Notes: generated by a model not told the origin, from the sequence alone. A stretch of DNA of 64,000 bases from Luscinia megarhynchos (GCA_034336665.1 CM067566.1:23652330-23716329), one strand, 5' to 3'. Positions 14,901 to 29,900 are shown, counted from the stretch's first letter. Translations and numbers: made by a program.

Positions 14901-17900
14901 ATGTTGTGTATTTTATGTATTTAAAGAGTCCCACATTCTTTTACTACTACTTATGCTAGTCTCTCTAAGACAAATATCATCCATTTCCCACCAAAAGTAG
15001 CCTCAGATTCCTTTTGATCCACACTGACACATTCTTGACTCCAAGTATCTTTTCCCAAAGCTCAAAATTAAACCATAAAATCACAACTGCAAATTGACAA
15101 AGAATAGCACCATGTCCCTCCCTCTACAAATCTAGTGACAGTTCTTATTGTCCTCTGCAACACTTCTCCACAGGCTTCAGTAATCCATTTCCATATAACA
15201 GTACAAATACATACAGCCCAGCAACAGTGAGGTCTAATCACTTCCCCCTACAGAAGACAGCTTTATTACCAGCAGGAAAAAAAAAAAAAAAAAAAAAAAA
15301 GAAGGATTGAAAAAAATTAAATCCTTGTCCATTTCCATACTTGGTAAAAATGATCACACATACACATATATAAATATATACATATATACATGATTTGTAC
15401 CATTTACTGGCAAGTGTACACCTGGAAATAGGAGTAGTAAAAATCCCCTCCATTTTTAATTATGAGCAGCATAGAACAAAAAGGGTAACTATACTGAATT
15501 CCTATGTATTTTTGCTTTATTGTGTTTGATTTTTACAAAGATCTACCTTAGTATTAAAGTCCAGTGCATTTTGGGAAGTCTTGTATAACTCAGGGTATTT
15601 CAGCATGTTTTCCTTTCGGCAGGATCTCTCAAATATTCCAAGAGTTAGAGGAGGCATTGCTGTAAACATCTAGTAGATGGTTTAAAAAAAAATTGCAAAA
15701 CTTTAGAGTTGAGGATTTGCTTAAAGATTGCTTACTCAAGAAACATTCATGGTTAAATGTAAGCAATGGCACACAAATTGTCTTACCACATTGTAAAGAC
15801 CTATACACCATCTTTCAAAAAGAATTTGTCCAGAAAAGCCATTGACAAATGCAAACCAGACCTGCAAAAGATTAGAACCATGTATTACTCAAATGTCTTG
15901 CAAGGTTCAATAAACAGATTTTTCCTCAGCTTCACAGAAAGGGATATCCCTACAACACATTTACAACACTGCTGAAAATGTTCTGAGTTAAACCCATATG
16001 AAAACTTAATGATAAACCCAAGTTTCAATCAAGAGCAAATAATGGGCAATCTAGTCAGATATGTGAGCAACTCCACGTGAATAGGAAAACATTCCAAGGA
16101 GGTAATTATTTTCAGAAGAAATGTCAGGTTCTTTAAGGTTTTAAGAGTGATTTAAGCTCACTTAATTCTTAATGAAATAAAAATTCTGAGTAATATGGGC
16201 TGGTGGAGGTGGAACCTACAGATTAGTAATCATCGTCTTCCCATTGTTAGAAAATTGACTAACAAGATTCATAGATTAAGATGCTGTTTGGAACTTAAAA
16301 CTATCAATAATCCTTACCCATGAAAGGATTAGGCTTTACCAGAGCACTAAAGTAGAACTACCTAGTTAAGAAGCTCTAACTCAGATTTAAGGGCAACAAG
16401 CACAATTTTCTAATCTTTCAGACTATACACTGAAAAGAATGGAATTACTTTTTTTCAGACAAATCAGATTTTTATCAGCTCTTTTGTATTTTGATTTTTC
16501 ACTTTCAAAATACGAATTATGATTTAACTGTGCTGAATTTAGCAGACATTGGCAGCAGTTTCTCAGTAGCTGAGTGTAAGGATGCAAGATGAGTACATAA
16601 TCAATTATGTATTACGGAAAAATTAATTATGCACTCAACATCAGTACAATTTATGCTTTTTTCCTTGTTTGTATCAAATACTGGAGTAAATTTTAGAAAT
16701 ACTGATTTGAAAGGGTTAGGGTGGTGGAAAATATGTGACTAAGTAGCTGGTCATAAATACATGTACATCTCATTGCTGGTAATTTCAGACAGAGTTAAGA
16801 AAAGTATCACTCTCTAGGAAGAAAATAAAAGATCACAAGTACACACAGACTTGACCTTTCTCAAGGAGTACATGGAAAAGACATTAACTTTCTACTGTGA
16901 TTTAACCAGCAGGCAAAGTGTTATAAAATGCTAATTTTAAAAGAAAGGCCTACATATATACACTGAATCTATTCCACATGTTGACTGCTCTTACAGGTTA
17001 ATGATGTTAAGCAACACTTGAAAATGTTATGGAGTGACTTTTAAAAAAGCAGGATATTTAGGATAAAATTTTAATTTACAATGGAATGTCGTTTTCAACT
17101 AATTTTGTACAGAATTTAAGTTAGAGTTTTCAAGGTATTTAAACTGAAAACGGTTTTACTATAAAATTGTAAAGAAATCCTTTAAGGCATAATATTGACA
17201 TACTGACTTCCTGAAATACTAGCATTTCCTTTCTTCTAAAGAAAGCATGCAAGTTACAGGCATTTTAGTTCATTTTAGTATAGTAAGGGACTGGAATACA
17301 TCTTGGCCAGAGGTCTAGATGCAAACTAAAGACAGGTGAAATCTGGTAGAATCTCTAACTTCTGAAGTTCTAATGGAATCTATCAAAAGAAGCCCATGAA
17401 GAAGAAAACTTTCAATGTGGCTAAAAGCAGTGGTCTCTAATAGAAACACTACTGTTTACTGGAATACCAGATACATACCTTTAAGAGACAAAATATCTTT
17501 AGTATCTAAGCAGAAAAATTAATTTTATGAATGTTCACATTATGAACAACTGGCTCAAACAACAATGGCTCAAAATTAAAGGTGGAAAAAGGAAAGACAA
17601 AGCAAAAATACAGCCCTCACCTCAAACTGTAAGGGGGAAAGAAAATAACCCACCTATTCACCTTAACTTCTGAATCTTGGGCCCTAGAAAATTACACTCT
17701 TAAACCTGTATGAAAAAAGTAATACAGAGCTGACTACATTATTAATAGTGAGAATCACAAGAAACACTTGCTCTGCAGTGGGCAGTTTATTTAGAGACAA
17801 GCATGTTTCATCCTAGGTATGATGGACAATGAAGGCAGCTGTACCTGCAAAATAAGTTTTTAGGATCTTGTACATGATACCAATTTAGGAGCAGACACTT

Positions 17901-20900
17901 ATCTCTTAGGGTATAGGTCCTATTCTAATAACTCAAATTACTAATCCAGCTTCCCTTTACAGGATAGGTGATTGGTTGTTCTTAAAAAGTATTTTAGACT
18001 ATATATGTGAACAGGCAGTGAAAAATCAGACCATTCTGTAGTTCAACGGCTCTCCCATTGAATAGGAGATTTAGGTCCCCAGCCTGTCTAAAATGAGATG
18101 GACCTCAACACAGATCCTTGTGTTTCTACATTTTCCAACCATGTAATGCAAAAATGTGGGCATGAGCACAACCACCTTGTGCTGTGTGTGTTTCAAACTG
18201 AACGAGGTGCAGTTTGCACACCTCATGTAAGCCATGAGCCACAGCAGCTGAACTGTGCAGCTCAGGCCCAGTGTGAGCATACACAGGAAGCCTGCTCATG
18301 TTTGGGGTTGTGCATATACGGGACTCAGTATGATCATGGCTCTTCTTCTGATATGCAAGGCAAAGCAAATCAGGAACAAGACAGTAAATCCCAGTTATGG
18401 ACATGAACAGCAGAAAGCTGGCAACTCAGTACTGAGAAGAAAAGAAATTGGGAGAGGGGGAAAATAACCTCCCCATCATTCAAAGTTTATGAAATAACAA
18501 AATTCATTACAGCTCTAATCACTTAATAAATTATTTTCATAGTACCACTTAAATTGCTACAAACACCCATGTTTAAACATCTGTGACCAAACTTTAAATC
18601 TCAACTCCACACATCTGTTTCTTCTGCTTGTCTTGGTCCTTTACTCTTTCATTTGATGCTTCATGTTGGGTAAAAATCAAATCTTTTTTAAAAATTGTAA
18701 ATACTTTTTATTTAATATGAACCAGTTATTTTACATGATTACTAGTTATTACTAGATAGAAAAATGAGAAGTAGGAATAGGAAAGTTTTGTTCCTCTGAA
18801 GGTATTTTGCATAACTTCATAAAATGAGCATTTTAATGATAGAATGTATACAATAATTGTAATTATAAAACTAAAACCAATCCAAAAAGGAGTGTTCAAT
18901 CATGAGATCAATCTCAACCACAGTTACAAAGTAATGACAGCCCCTCCAGATTAAGTATGAGACTTTGCATAGGCTTATTCTACTTTGAGTGTGATGCTCT
19001 GTACAGGCTTAATAAAGCACTTTAGTGGTCTGTTAGAAATTCAGAGTTTTCTCCTGCAATTTAGACTGATACATCAGAATATAACCTCTAAAGTCTTTGT
19101 GACTGGTCCTATACAAAAGATGAGGCCCATATTTAAACAGCTATTGCATCAAGACACAGAGTAGAAAAACACTTACAGACCAGTTCTAGTTTCTTATGAA
19201 TAGGAGTTCAAACGTCAGTAAGCACTGACCACTGTGCCTGAGTATTACTATGGACCTTTACCACTTTCTGAACTAAGAAACCAATTGACATAAATTTCAT
19301 ATCAGCCCATGAATGCCTAGGACAGAGGCTGTATTTTAGATCAGATGGAACATTTCCCATTACTTTCTTGATTAGTACTGAGCAGACTTTTAAAAACAGG
19401 ATACACATCTATTAAGTAAAGGCAGGTATTTTAGTTATTGTCAGAATAAAAGGAAAATTGTTTAAAGTAACTTCCAGACATGCCTTTCACAGTACTATTT
19501 TCTAAACTCCAAGACAGAGGAGGTGTGGCCACAAAAGCCTCACAGAAGTTTTCCTGATGTAGCATTTCTGCATATTAAGCAGCAGCTTACAAATACTCAT
19601 TGAGCTCTCTGCTCCCACGCCTGATCTGTACAAAAAAACTGAAAAGAGAGACTCAAGACTGGCAGTTGTCCTTTCTGGAGACATTCAATGATGAATTTCT
19701 GCCCATTCACTCACAGTATTGACATGAGCTATTAACATCTCTGAAAAGTTTTCTGCGCTGACAAACGTTGGGTATACAGGAATTCAAGTAGAATTCATTT
19801 TGTCCTCCAGAGAAGGTGTATATGGCAAAATGCTTGCATGCATTATATATAAGGGGTCATGACAACCCATACCAAAATGATCTCTTTGCCTTTCCATCTG
19901 CTCAGGAGGAAGAGACTATCTGCCTGCATTTAACTTTCTTTCTCAAAAAAAAAAAAAAAAAAAAAAAGAGATACAAATTTAAGTTATAAATTTATAAATG
20001 TATGCTTTCTATAAGTGAAATATACATCGTTTTTTTCAAATACTTCTAGAGCTTCTGCTAATCAGTACTTCTGGAAGTTTGGTCATGTAAGTAGATATCC
20101 AGGCTTTGAAATACAGGATCTAAAGTCTGCCACTTTGAAGCAAAAAAGGATCTTTAGTGAACTTGCTTTTTCTATAGCTTCCTACTTTATACTTTTCTAA
20201 ACAGGCTACAAACTTGCTGCTACTTAGATAGAAATCTATTTCCAGTAATAACACGGAAAGGAGAGAAAAAAGAGGAAATTTAAAAATGCAAAAATATGGT
20301 AAGAAAAATACACTCTTTTGGCTACAACATTTGTATATAGAAATGATTAAAGTATTTTTAAATATTGCAGCAAGGTCACATAAATAAGTATCAAAATTGG
20401 AAATGTTAACTAATGTTTACATCAGGTTTAACAGGAATAAGGCATTTTCTTCCAGTAAAACTGAATATTTACTTTGCAAGATAAGACACCAATTAAAAAA
20501 TAGATTTAAAAAAACAGTGAAACTTTAAAGAGTATCTGTTAAGGTAATTAATGTAAAAATACATAAAGCTATCCACAAAATTTATTTTGTCGGCAACATT
20601 TTCAGAAAGTAAATAATTTTTCCACATTTTAACCCACAGTTTCATCATGAATATAAAGTTTGAATCAATAATAAATGTAATTACTATATATATATATATA
20701 TATATATTTGGTTATAAAAATGCAGCAGCTGTGGGAAGAAAATGAAAGGAGGGAAGAGAGAAGCTTTTAAAATTTACTTAAAAATGTGTTCAAAATTTTA
20801 TGATTGCTGTGTGGTCATGAAGGTAGTGAAAACTGTAATTATATATAACTTCATAATATAATATATATAATAAATATAATTACATTCTGTTCTAAACATA

Positions 20901-23900
20901 CTTACCAATAAATACACATTTATTACAACACAATCCTCCCATACCACTGTAATTTTCACATGATTTCGCTCCTTAAAATCCCAGGTGAACAAACTAGGTC
21001 CACTAACCTTCAGGAAAGTATCCCTGTTCCTGAACAGGAACTTGAGGATGCATGGTCACTGCATTCAGCACATGAAAGGTACCCAAGAGTGGAACTAAAC
21101 CAGTCTGTAAAATTCCTGAGCACTGCTCTGAACAGCAACTGCCCTGCAGTGCAGCCGAGACTTTCAAAAGGGCTTCAGAACCCGACAGTCCCTGACACCA
21201 GCAAAAAGAGCTGAAGCACACACATCTCTGGGTAGATTTGAGATAGAACTGGAACTGGATTCCTTAATTACTGAGATGCTGTTACATGTACAGCATTTTA
21301 ATAAGCTGGCAATATTATAAACATGTTTAGTACTAATATTTATGATGCATTTTTAAAACAACGGGGTTTTTTAAAGTAAAAAAAATTAATCAGTTTATTA
21401 AAAGTTTCAAGATTAAGTATTAGTAGGTATTTATTCACAGTTATACTTCTCCAAAATCATGTATAATAACCAAAAGCTCAAAATTAAGATTTTACTTTCA
21501 AGAAGTCGAATTTCATGTACTGTAAAATTACCTCAATAATATAAAGGACTATATTCTTGTAGAAACAATACAAGATACATTTAGCTACTCTGTTGTAATT
21601 CCAGGCTCCATGAACCAACAGCAAGTTCTTCAAATACTTGAACTGCAAAAAACATGAAAAATGAACAAAAATACAATTAAAACACACATACACAAATATT
21701 AATCATATCTTAAAATAAATGATTGCAGTATTTCACAATGTAATGACCTACCTGAGCAATTGAGTAGTCTGAAGAATTAGCAGCCTGTAGACCTTCATTC
21801 CCACTGATACCAACACCAACATGTGCTGTTTGTATCATACTAACATCATTTGCTCCATCACCAATTGCTAGAGTTACTACCTTAACTTGTTTTTTAACCA
21901 TTTCTACAACTTCAGATTTTTGAAGCGGGGATACCCTGGGGGATAAAAAAAAGCAACAGGCTTAATACAGGAATTTCAAAACAATATATTCTGTGAAAAG
22001 GTAATAAACCCAGGCCTATTAACAGCCTGGTCAGCAATGTGGTCTTGTTATTGCCCTTGAAGGGTATATGATAAAAGCATAGCAAAATTCAAACAACATT
22101 TCTGAACTTTGGACTACTTAAAAGCTGAAAGATGAAGTCACCTTACCAAGGTGACATAAAAGCTTACCAAGGTGACATAAAAGCTATGCTGAGGAAGTCA
22201 CCTTACCAAGAGAGAACTGTTTTAAAATGTATTATAAAAAATAAAGGAATGAAAAACAACACAACCTTCAAATTGAAGGTGGGTATGTAATCACATTGTT
22301 CTGTGGCCAGCACAACACATGCACAACTATTGGATTTTTGAAAAAGCTGTATGGCATCTGTACAGCCTTGTGGAAAACCTGGGATGAAAGTTTCTGGGCA
22401 ACAGCCCTTCTGAAAAACTCTGTGGTCCACCTATATGACAAAAATCTCTCTATGATCTTTTGGTACATGTTTTATTTGAACTCTGCTGTTGAGAGTTGTA
22501 CCAAGACTAGCCATAGCCAGCTTCTACAGAAGATTCCTGACCTGAGTACTTTTTTTTCATCTTTTCAACCTTTCAGGAACAGTGCCCTAATTCCTTTTTA
22601 GACAACGTTGTAGGGGCAGCTGGAAGATGGCACTGTCACTCAAGTTCATGGTGAAAAAAAAAAAAAATTCATTCATTTTGCTCACTCTTACCTGTACATT
22701 TTTACTTCAGAATAACTCATTTAGCATTCTTTTTGCATATATTACTCTGAAACCAATACAGAGTTGGAATTCAGTTTGCTAAAGTCTTTAAGCCAAACAT
22801 CTGCTTGGAATTAATATCATATACGGATTTTTTTTTTTTTTAAGAGAAATATCTACTGAATATCAGTCAGCATCATCTTTGCTAGTCTTTGGAAGAATTC
22901 ATTGGTAATAAATGCTTCTGCACAAGTCTGTGCAGCCTGCAAACTTAAAAGAAAGTGATGTAATTTGTACTTTTAGAACAAAGGAGAGCTTAAGATGTTT
23001 ACTGTCTTTATATGGATGAAGAAAGAGCTTACATTTTTGATTAGTCTGGATTATATACATACATTTTTTGTAAAAAATTTTTAAAGTGATTTACTCTAAT
23101 TTAAAATTAGCATTTCAAACTTTTGATTTTAATGCTCATAAACAAAGAAAATAAGTTTTTCATTACTAAAGACAAAGCATTTAACAGAAACAAGTATTTT
23201 GGCAGAATTTTGACTTTAGGGCAACATGGGATATTAAAAATGTTCGCATTAAAACAGTGAGTGTTACGAGCAAGTATTTAGCTTTAAACCTGTAGCCAAT
23301 TTTTAAGCAACCACAAAATATGTCAGACATATATATAATATACATTGAAACCAACTGACCTAAATATATTATGGAAATGTAAAATGAAGAAATGGCAGAG
23401 AGAATACTACTAGAACAGAAACTTTCATTTTGCTCTTTTTTGTCTCTTTACAAGAATGCTTTCTAAAATATAGCTTTATGTACAGAATACTCCTCAATGG
23501 CTCCACAGTTCAACAGAAACAAAAAAATTATCTCTTTAAATGGCATAAAACATATCTTTTAATCAAGGAAAGAGAAGAAAAAGAAATACAGTTTTAAAAG
23601 ATCAGTTCTACATGCATCTCCTGCTTGTTACTGTACTGAGCAAACTCAACCTAGAACAAACACAACACTCCAATTTATCTGTCAGAAGGACTACTGCCAT
23701 TAGGAAAGTGTTTATACACAATATAAACTATTCAGTTTAAAAGACAGTAAAACCTTAGTTTGAAATTCAAACTGTTTCAGGCTGTAGTGTGGTTACAAAG
23801 CTTAACCACAAAAACATTAATTAAAAAATCCCTTGGTAGTATAACATGGCTTTTCAGAAGGGATGGAAAGACTAGAAACCCAGTGATTACTTGGATACTG

Positions 23901-26900
23901 TTAATATTACTTCCTCTTCCATGTTCTTTTGCAAAGCAGAAAAATATCTCCCTTTTGAACAGATTTTTCAGATGAAACTGATTTATTTTAATAGAACAAT
24001 GGAAGTTTATAGTGTAATAGTTGATATTTACAGAACAGGATGAAAGTGCTCATTATATAGAACAAGCCTATAATAATTGATCACAATAATGATTTAAAAA
24101 AGTGTTTCCACCAGCTTCAGGTAATAAAAAGCACCCCTTTAGTACCCTTAGCACTTTTGTGGACTTCTTATACAGTACAATCCACATCTTACAGAAAAGT
24201 AGCCTGTGGAGAAAGATCTACAGACAACTCTAGATATGCTAAAACCTGCAGTTAACTGTAATACCAATTCAAGGTCAAGATTTGTGTCTCAACCTATTGA
24301 GACTACTCCCAAGTGGATTATGAACTATGTTTCTGGGAATATGCAATCTGAGTGACTTTGAGAGGCACACTCTGTTGCAGACTGTTCTATAGTGATATTT
24401 CACTTGAATGACTACATTTCATAACTTCAGTTTATTAATTTTTATATGTCAATAAATATAGCATGCAGAGCGAATAATGCAAACCTTACCTGCAACAAAT
24501 AACAGCTTTACATGACAAAGCCAAATCCAGGAAATACTGTCTTACTCCAAATGTCAAAGCATACTTCAGAGATTTACCATCAATGATGAGAGCAAAATCA
24601 TTTTCCTTCCTTAAAGCATCACCAAGAGTACTGCAATGATGGCTAAGTGTCTCTCTTGTTCCCTGTTGCATAAAAAAATGATAAAATTATTTGTAATTCT
24701 TAGTATTTTAAATCCAAATTTTCAGTGTGATCAGAAACACTGGCACTTTGATTTCTGAGGAAAAATATTTTGCCTTTTGATTCTGCTATCAAATATTATA
24801 AAATGAAAATAATATTTGCAATAGTTGCTCTATGAGAAATACACAGCAGAAATGTTGTGTAAGATTGCACTTGCACTCTGCCAAAAAAAAAAAAGTGTAT
24901 GTTATAGTGGAACTTTCAATGCTCTTTGAACAGCAACAATAGTTGCACAAATTTGCCAAAGGACACAGATATACAGAAAACTAATATAGTAACACAAAAG
25001 ATGATTCACATATATAGAGATACTAGAATTTACTATTATACAAAATTTTCCTAAATGTTTAGAAAAAGTAGACACAGATAATTCATGATGCAATATAACT
25101 TATAATTCTATCACATTAAATTTGTATTTTAACACAATTTAACAACTATAACATCAAGTACACATTTTACAAAGGAACATATTTTGTATTTTTCAATTGC
25201 TAATGACAGTTTGAATCACACCTACAGAAGTCACTATTTTGTGATCTAGTACTGAGAATTTCAGATTATATTCAGTAGACAATTCATTCATATGCATTTA
25301 TTTATGCAGCAGCCTGCTTTGGGAAGGCCACTGACATCTAGTCAGCTACAGTGCAACTCTACCATGGAGTGTTATGAAGGACAAAAAATACTGCTTGTTG
25401 CCCTTCTTTCTTTTTGAAAGACCTTTACAGAGCTAGAACATACTTTTCTTGTGTTTCCTTCTTTACAGCCCAGAAGAATAGAGTATTTTAGAGGAGAAAG
25501 GAAGATGAAATCCCTTCTGCTTGTAAAATATTGACTTTGGAAGCTAATGACATTCTATGAGAACATGTTCCTGTATTTTTTTAAAGTTTACCAACTGAAT
25601 AATTGTGGTACTTCAGTGATGTCAGGCACACATAAACAAAATTTGGTGTAGCCACTAAAAATAAAACACTCAACTAATTAAAAATCTCAAAACCCTCTGA
25701 AATGAAATTAAAGATACTGCTTTGCCTTTTCAGATCAACTTACTCCGTCCAGTCCCAAACACTGTTGTTAATGGTTTTTGACTATTTTGCTTCTACTGGC
25801 CTTCTAAAGATTCATTGCTGTATCTAAAATGAGATTAGGCTGTTGCAGAATTCTGCACTCGTTCCAGGCTATCATTCACTAGAAACTGTGACAGAAATGA
25901 AGTTCCACTGTTTAAAATAACATGTTAAAAAGTCTTTAAAATGACAACAGTTTCTGTAACTATATTCCAGACCACCTTCTCTAATTAAGAAATATTGTAA
26001 CAGAAAGGAAGTATAATTTTTTCTCATCTCTGTGGACTGTTTAATTTTTAATAAAGTTTAAACACATGAAAAGTCATATTCCGCCCGTCTACTGTTTCTT
26101 CTATGTAATGAAATCCTCATAAATCCAGGAGTAAATGGTCTCTGCCACTTAGACAAGCAAGTGTTTAGATCCCAGTGAGATCCACCTGAGGCTGCTGAGG
26201 CAGCTGGTGGAAGAGCTCACCAGGCTCTTCCACATCCAACATTTCTCATCAGTCCTGGTTAACCTTGTGGAGGTCCCACACAGCTGGAGGTTTGCCAGTG
26301 TGATGTCCATCTACAAGAAGGGTCAGAAGGAGGATCTGGGAGAACTACAGGGCTGTCAGCCTGGGAAGGTCATAGAACAGATCATCCTGAGTGTTATCAC
26401 AAGGCATGTGTTGGTCAACCAGGGGATCAGGCACAGCAAGCACAGGTTTAGGGAAGGTGGATCCTGCTTGATCAACCTGATCTCCTTCTACAAGGTGACA
26501 TGAACAGTGGATGAGGGAAAGGTTGTGGATGCTGTCTACCTGCACTTCAGTAAAGCCTTTGAGGTTTTCTCTCAAGCCATTCTTCTGGAGAAACTGGCTT
26601 ACTGTGTCTTGGGTGGGTGTACTGTTTACTGGGTAAGAACTGTAAAACCAGCACCTGCAGGTGCTGTTTGACAGCCAGCTGAACATGAGCCAGAGTGTGC
26701 CCAGGTGGCCAAGAAGGCCAATGGCATCCTGGCCCGTGTCAGCACTAGTGTGGCCAGCAGGACCAGGACAGTGATTATCCCCCTGCACTCAGCACTGGTG
26801 AGACCACACCTCAAGTCCTGTGTTCAGTTCTGGGCCTCTCAGTACAAGAAAGACAGAGATGCCAGTACCTGTCCAGAGAATGGAACAGAGCTGGGGAAGG

Positions 26901-29900
26901 GTCTGGAGCAGAAGAGGGAGCTAGGATTGTATAGCCTGGAGAAGAGGAGGCTCAGGAGGACCTTATTGTTCCCTACAACTGCATGGAAGGAGGTTGTGGT
27001 GAGATGGGGGTCAGTCTCTTCTTCCATGCAACCAGTGACAGGATAAGAGCCTCAAGTTTTGCCAGAGGAGGTTTAGATTGGATGTAAGACAAATTTTTTT
27101 ACTGAAAGGGTGCTCAGACATTGGAACAGGCTACTCAGGGAGCTGGTGGAGTCACCATCCACAGAAGAACTCAGAATGCTTGTGGATGTGGTACTTGGGG
27201 ATATTGTTTAGTAGTGAACTCTGTTGTTTAAACTGACCTTAACTTTTTATAAGAAGCAGACATGCCATCAGGCAGCTCCAAGAACACTACATATTAAAAC
27301 AAAAAAACTCATATCCCAAGACAAAATGAAATTCCAATTGTAAAACTGTCATATTTAAAATTCCTTTGTGGGCATACTCCCTATGCTAAAATCACATGCC
27401 TCAGATTAAAAGCAGCATTAAAATGTCCCTTATTAAGTATTTTTCATATTTCAATGAAATATTTTTCAATGAAACTGAATGGTAATCATACTATTTTCTA
27501 ATTCTAGTTTATATTCACAAATACAAGAATAAGGCTCTGTTATGACGTCTGTCTACGATTAACAGCACTATAGGGAAATTTAGCAGTCCATTAGGTTAAT
27601 ATGAAGGCAAATATAATCCAGTGCTCTTGTACACAACTGTAAGAACTGACTAACAAAACTCACATTTTGCTTGTGATGCTAAGCTAAGATGTTAATGGGA
27701 CTGGGATACAGTCTGAACAAATATATTTTTTTACTCTGAATTCCTCTGTTAGCTTAAGTTCCCCTTGCATGCTTAAGTTGTAACAATGACCAAATTGACA
27801 AGGTATTTGTTTTGTTAAATCTTTTCTTTTACATGTCTTGGAGACATGGGACTCTGACTGTCTATAAAGGGATTAGATTTGAGCAAGCTATGTTTTAGGA
27901 GAATCCACTGGTAATGCAATGGACAAATACTATTATTTTAATAGCAAGGGGAAGAAGCATCCACTTAAAACCACTGTTCTCAGTGCAAGGTTTCAGTGTT
28001 TTTCAGAAGAGTGTGCAGACCAAAAAAAGCCAACCTCTCCAACTCCAATGAACCTATAAACATCTACATATAGCCAAGAAGCTATACTTTAGAGACAAGG
28101 AGGAGAGGACTGTCACAGAGCAACTCTTCTCAAAGATCCCAAATACACAAGTGCCATGACACTGGGCTTATTTTCTTGTAAGTTTCCTGGTTGCTCAGTT
28201 CCTGTCACAATGAGGAAACTGGTCAGCACTCATGGATGCAGTCCCAGTACAAGAGGTGAACCTATGCTACTCAAAAGCCAAAGTTTCACTCTACGTGAAT
28301 TTCTTAACAGACAATACTCCAACTAAGTATTAGAGTCTCTTGCCAACTGTTCCTGGTATGCAGGAAGGAAAGAGGAATTGATCCATCTTTTCAGCTGCAC
28401 TGACTCAGCACTCTTCAAACATAGCAGTCCATCTTTCCATTTCCTGAGACCTGATCCCCCCTCTATTAGAACCTTCAAGGTGATTTACTCAAGGTAACAA
28501 GTCACTCTAGAAATAGAGACTGACATGCCATTCCAACCATACTAGCAAGCAAAGGGTAGGACATGAGATATACTCATCAAACATTAAAATGCACACCATC
28601 ACATGAGGCAGAAAACTTTATAGTCTCTTGTTAAATTATTTGCATAAGGCTAGTTTACTCTTATTTTTTGAACTGCCTCTCAGAATACATTCACCTGCTG
28701 CTGAAAAAACCCATTATATATGTTATCAACAAAACCAGATTTGCAAGCGACCAGTTTGCAGTTATAAATTAAGCTGGCATAAGATATTTGCATCTCCATG
28801 TATTCTGTACATTGGGCATGCAAAAAAAGGATCTTTAAATCTCTATAATCTAGACACTCCAGGGTGAAATATGGAGTACAGTGTAGTTATCATTGCAGCT
28901 ACTACCTTTTATTTTTAAACTACATTTATATAAATTTAATATAAGAAGAAATTGCTTGATAGATATTTATTGAACTTTTGAATCATCACACTAGAAGTGG
29001 TTCATTTGTAATGCTTGTATAATGTGAAGCTCCTGGCTTTCAGCCTCCAGGGATGAAATCTACTACATGGAATTCATTTGCTCATAGTTGTGAAGTTCCT
29101 TTGTGTAGTAGCTATGCTGTGATTTCAGAAGGTGTAGACTGTTTTCCAGTTATTCAGTAACATTCTGTCACTAAGACCATACAGTCTTATAAGCGTGGAA
29201 TATTAAAATTAAGAAAGCAACCCCCCAAAACAAACACAAGCAACATCCCCCCAAACCATGGTTTTGGCAGAGTTTTCTATGTTTGACAAGATAGACACAC
29301 TCCAAATTATTTTTTACACCACCTTCACCATGATGTCTGGATACCTGAAGCAATAAAATAATGTATCATTAACTGAGAACTTTGAAGATCTCACTTACGT
29401 CAAGAGAGCCTTCATTTATAACAATTAGTCCCATGTTCTTTCTCAAAAGTTTACAAGAGTGACCTGTTAAAAAGATTTTGTTTTTAAAAATCAGTTTCAC
29501 AAAATCTCTTATAACAAGGTATTTTTTTTTTCTGTAGGAGAACTACACAAAGAATTAAAATTAAGATATACCTAGCTTAATTAAATGATAAAAAAATAAA
29601 TTTCTACTGCATTTGATAGAAGTACATACAGGTACTAAGTCAGAATAGTAAGAATTTCCCTTGCTGCAACTTGCAACTATTCTGCCTTATTCAGAGGTGC
29701 TTTAAAGAGAGTTGCAGAAAACAACAAATAAATCTCCCTAAGCATCGCAAATTTTCAGAATGCAACTTGCATTTCCTTCAAAACTTGCATATATACCTTT
29801 TCATTCTTTTATTTTATACTTTGATGCATTAAAGAGGACACATTTTCTGTGCTAATGATTTAGGCTGCCTAGTCAAAAATATTTACTACCCTCCTTAATA

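Larger units (their letters stand above)
15862..21531. other. Intron between window exons 21 and 22
   Basis: A 5.7-kb intron, the longest complete one here. It contains an A run at 19945-19967, a (TA)n microsatellite at 20685-20707, and a homeodomain-type palindrome near 16598, listed separately. The stretch 18098-18406 is open on both strands and richer in G and C than its surroundings, with no recognised similarity. Confidence 0.55.

Noticed and set aside
26345..26788. 147-codon minus-strand open frame
   Set aside because: It is the antisense of the CR1 fragment, whose real coding strand is plus.
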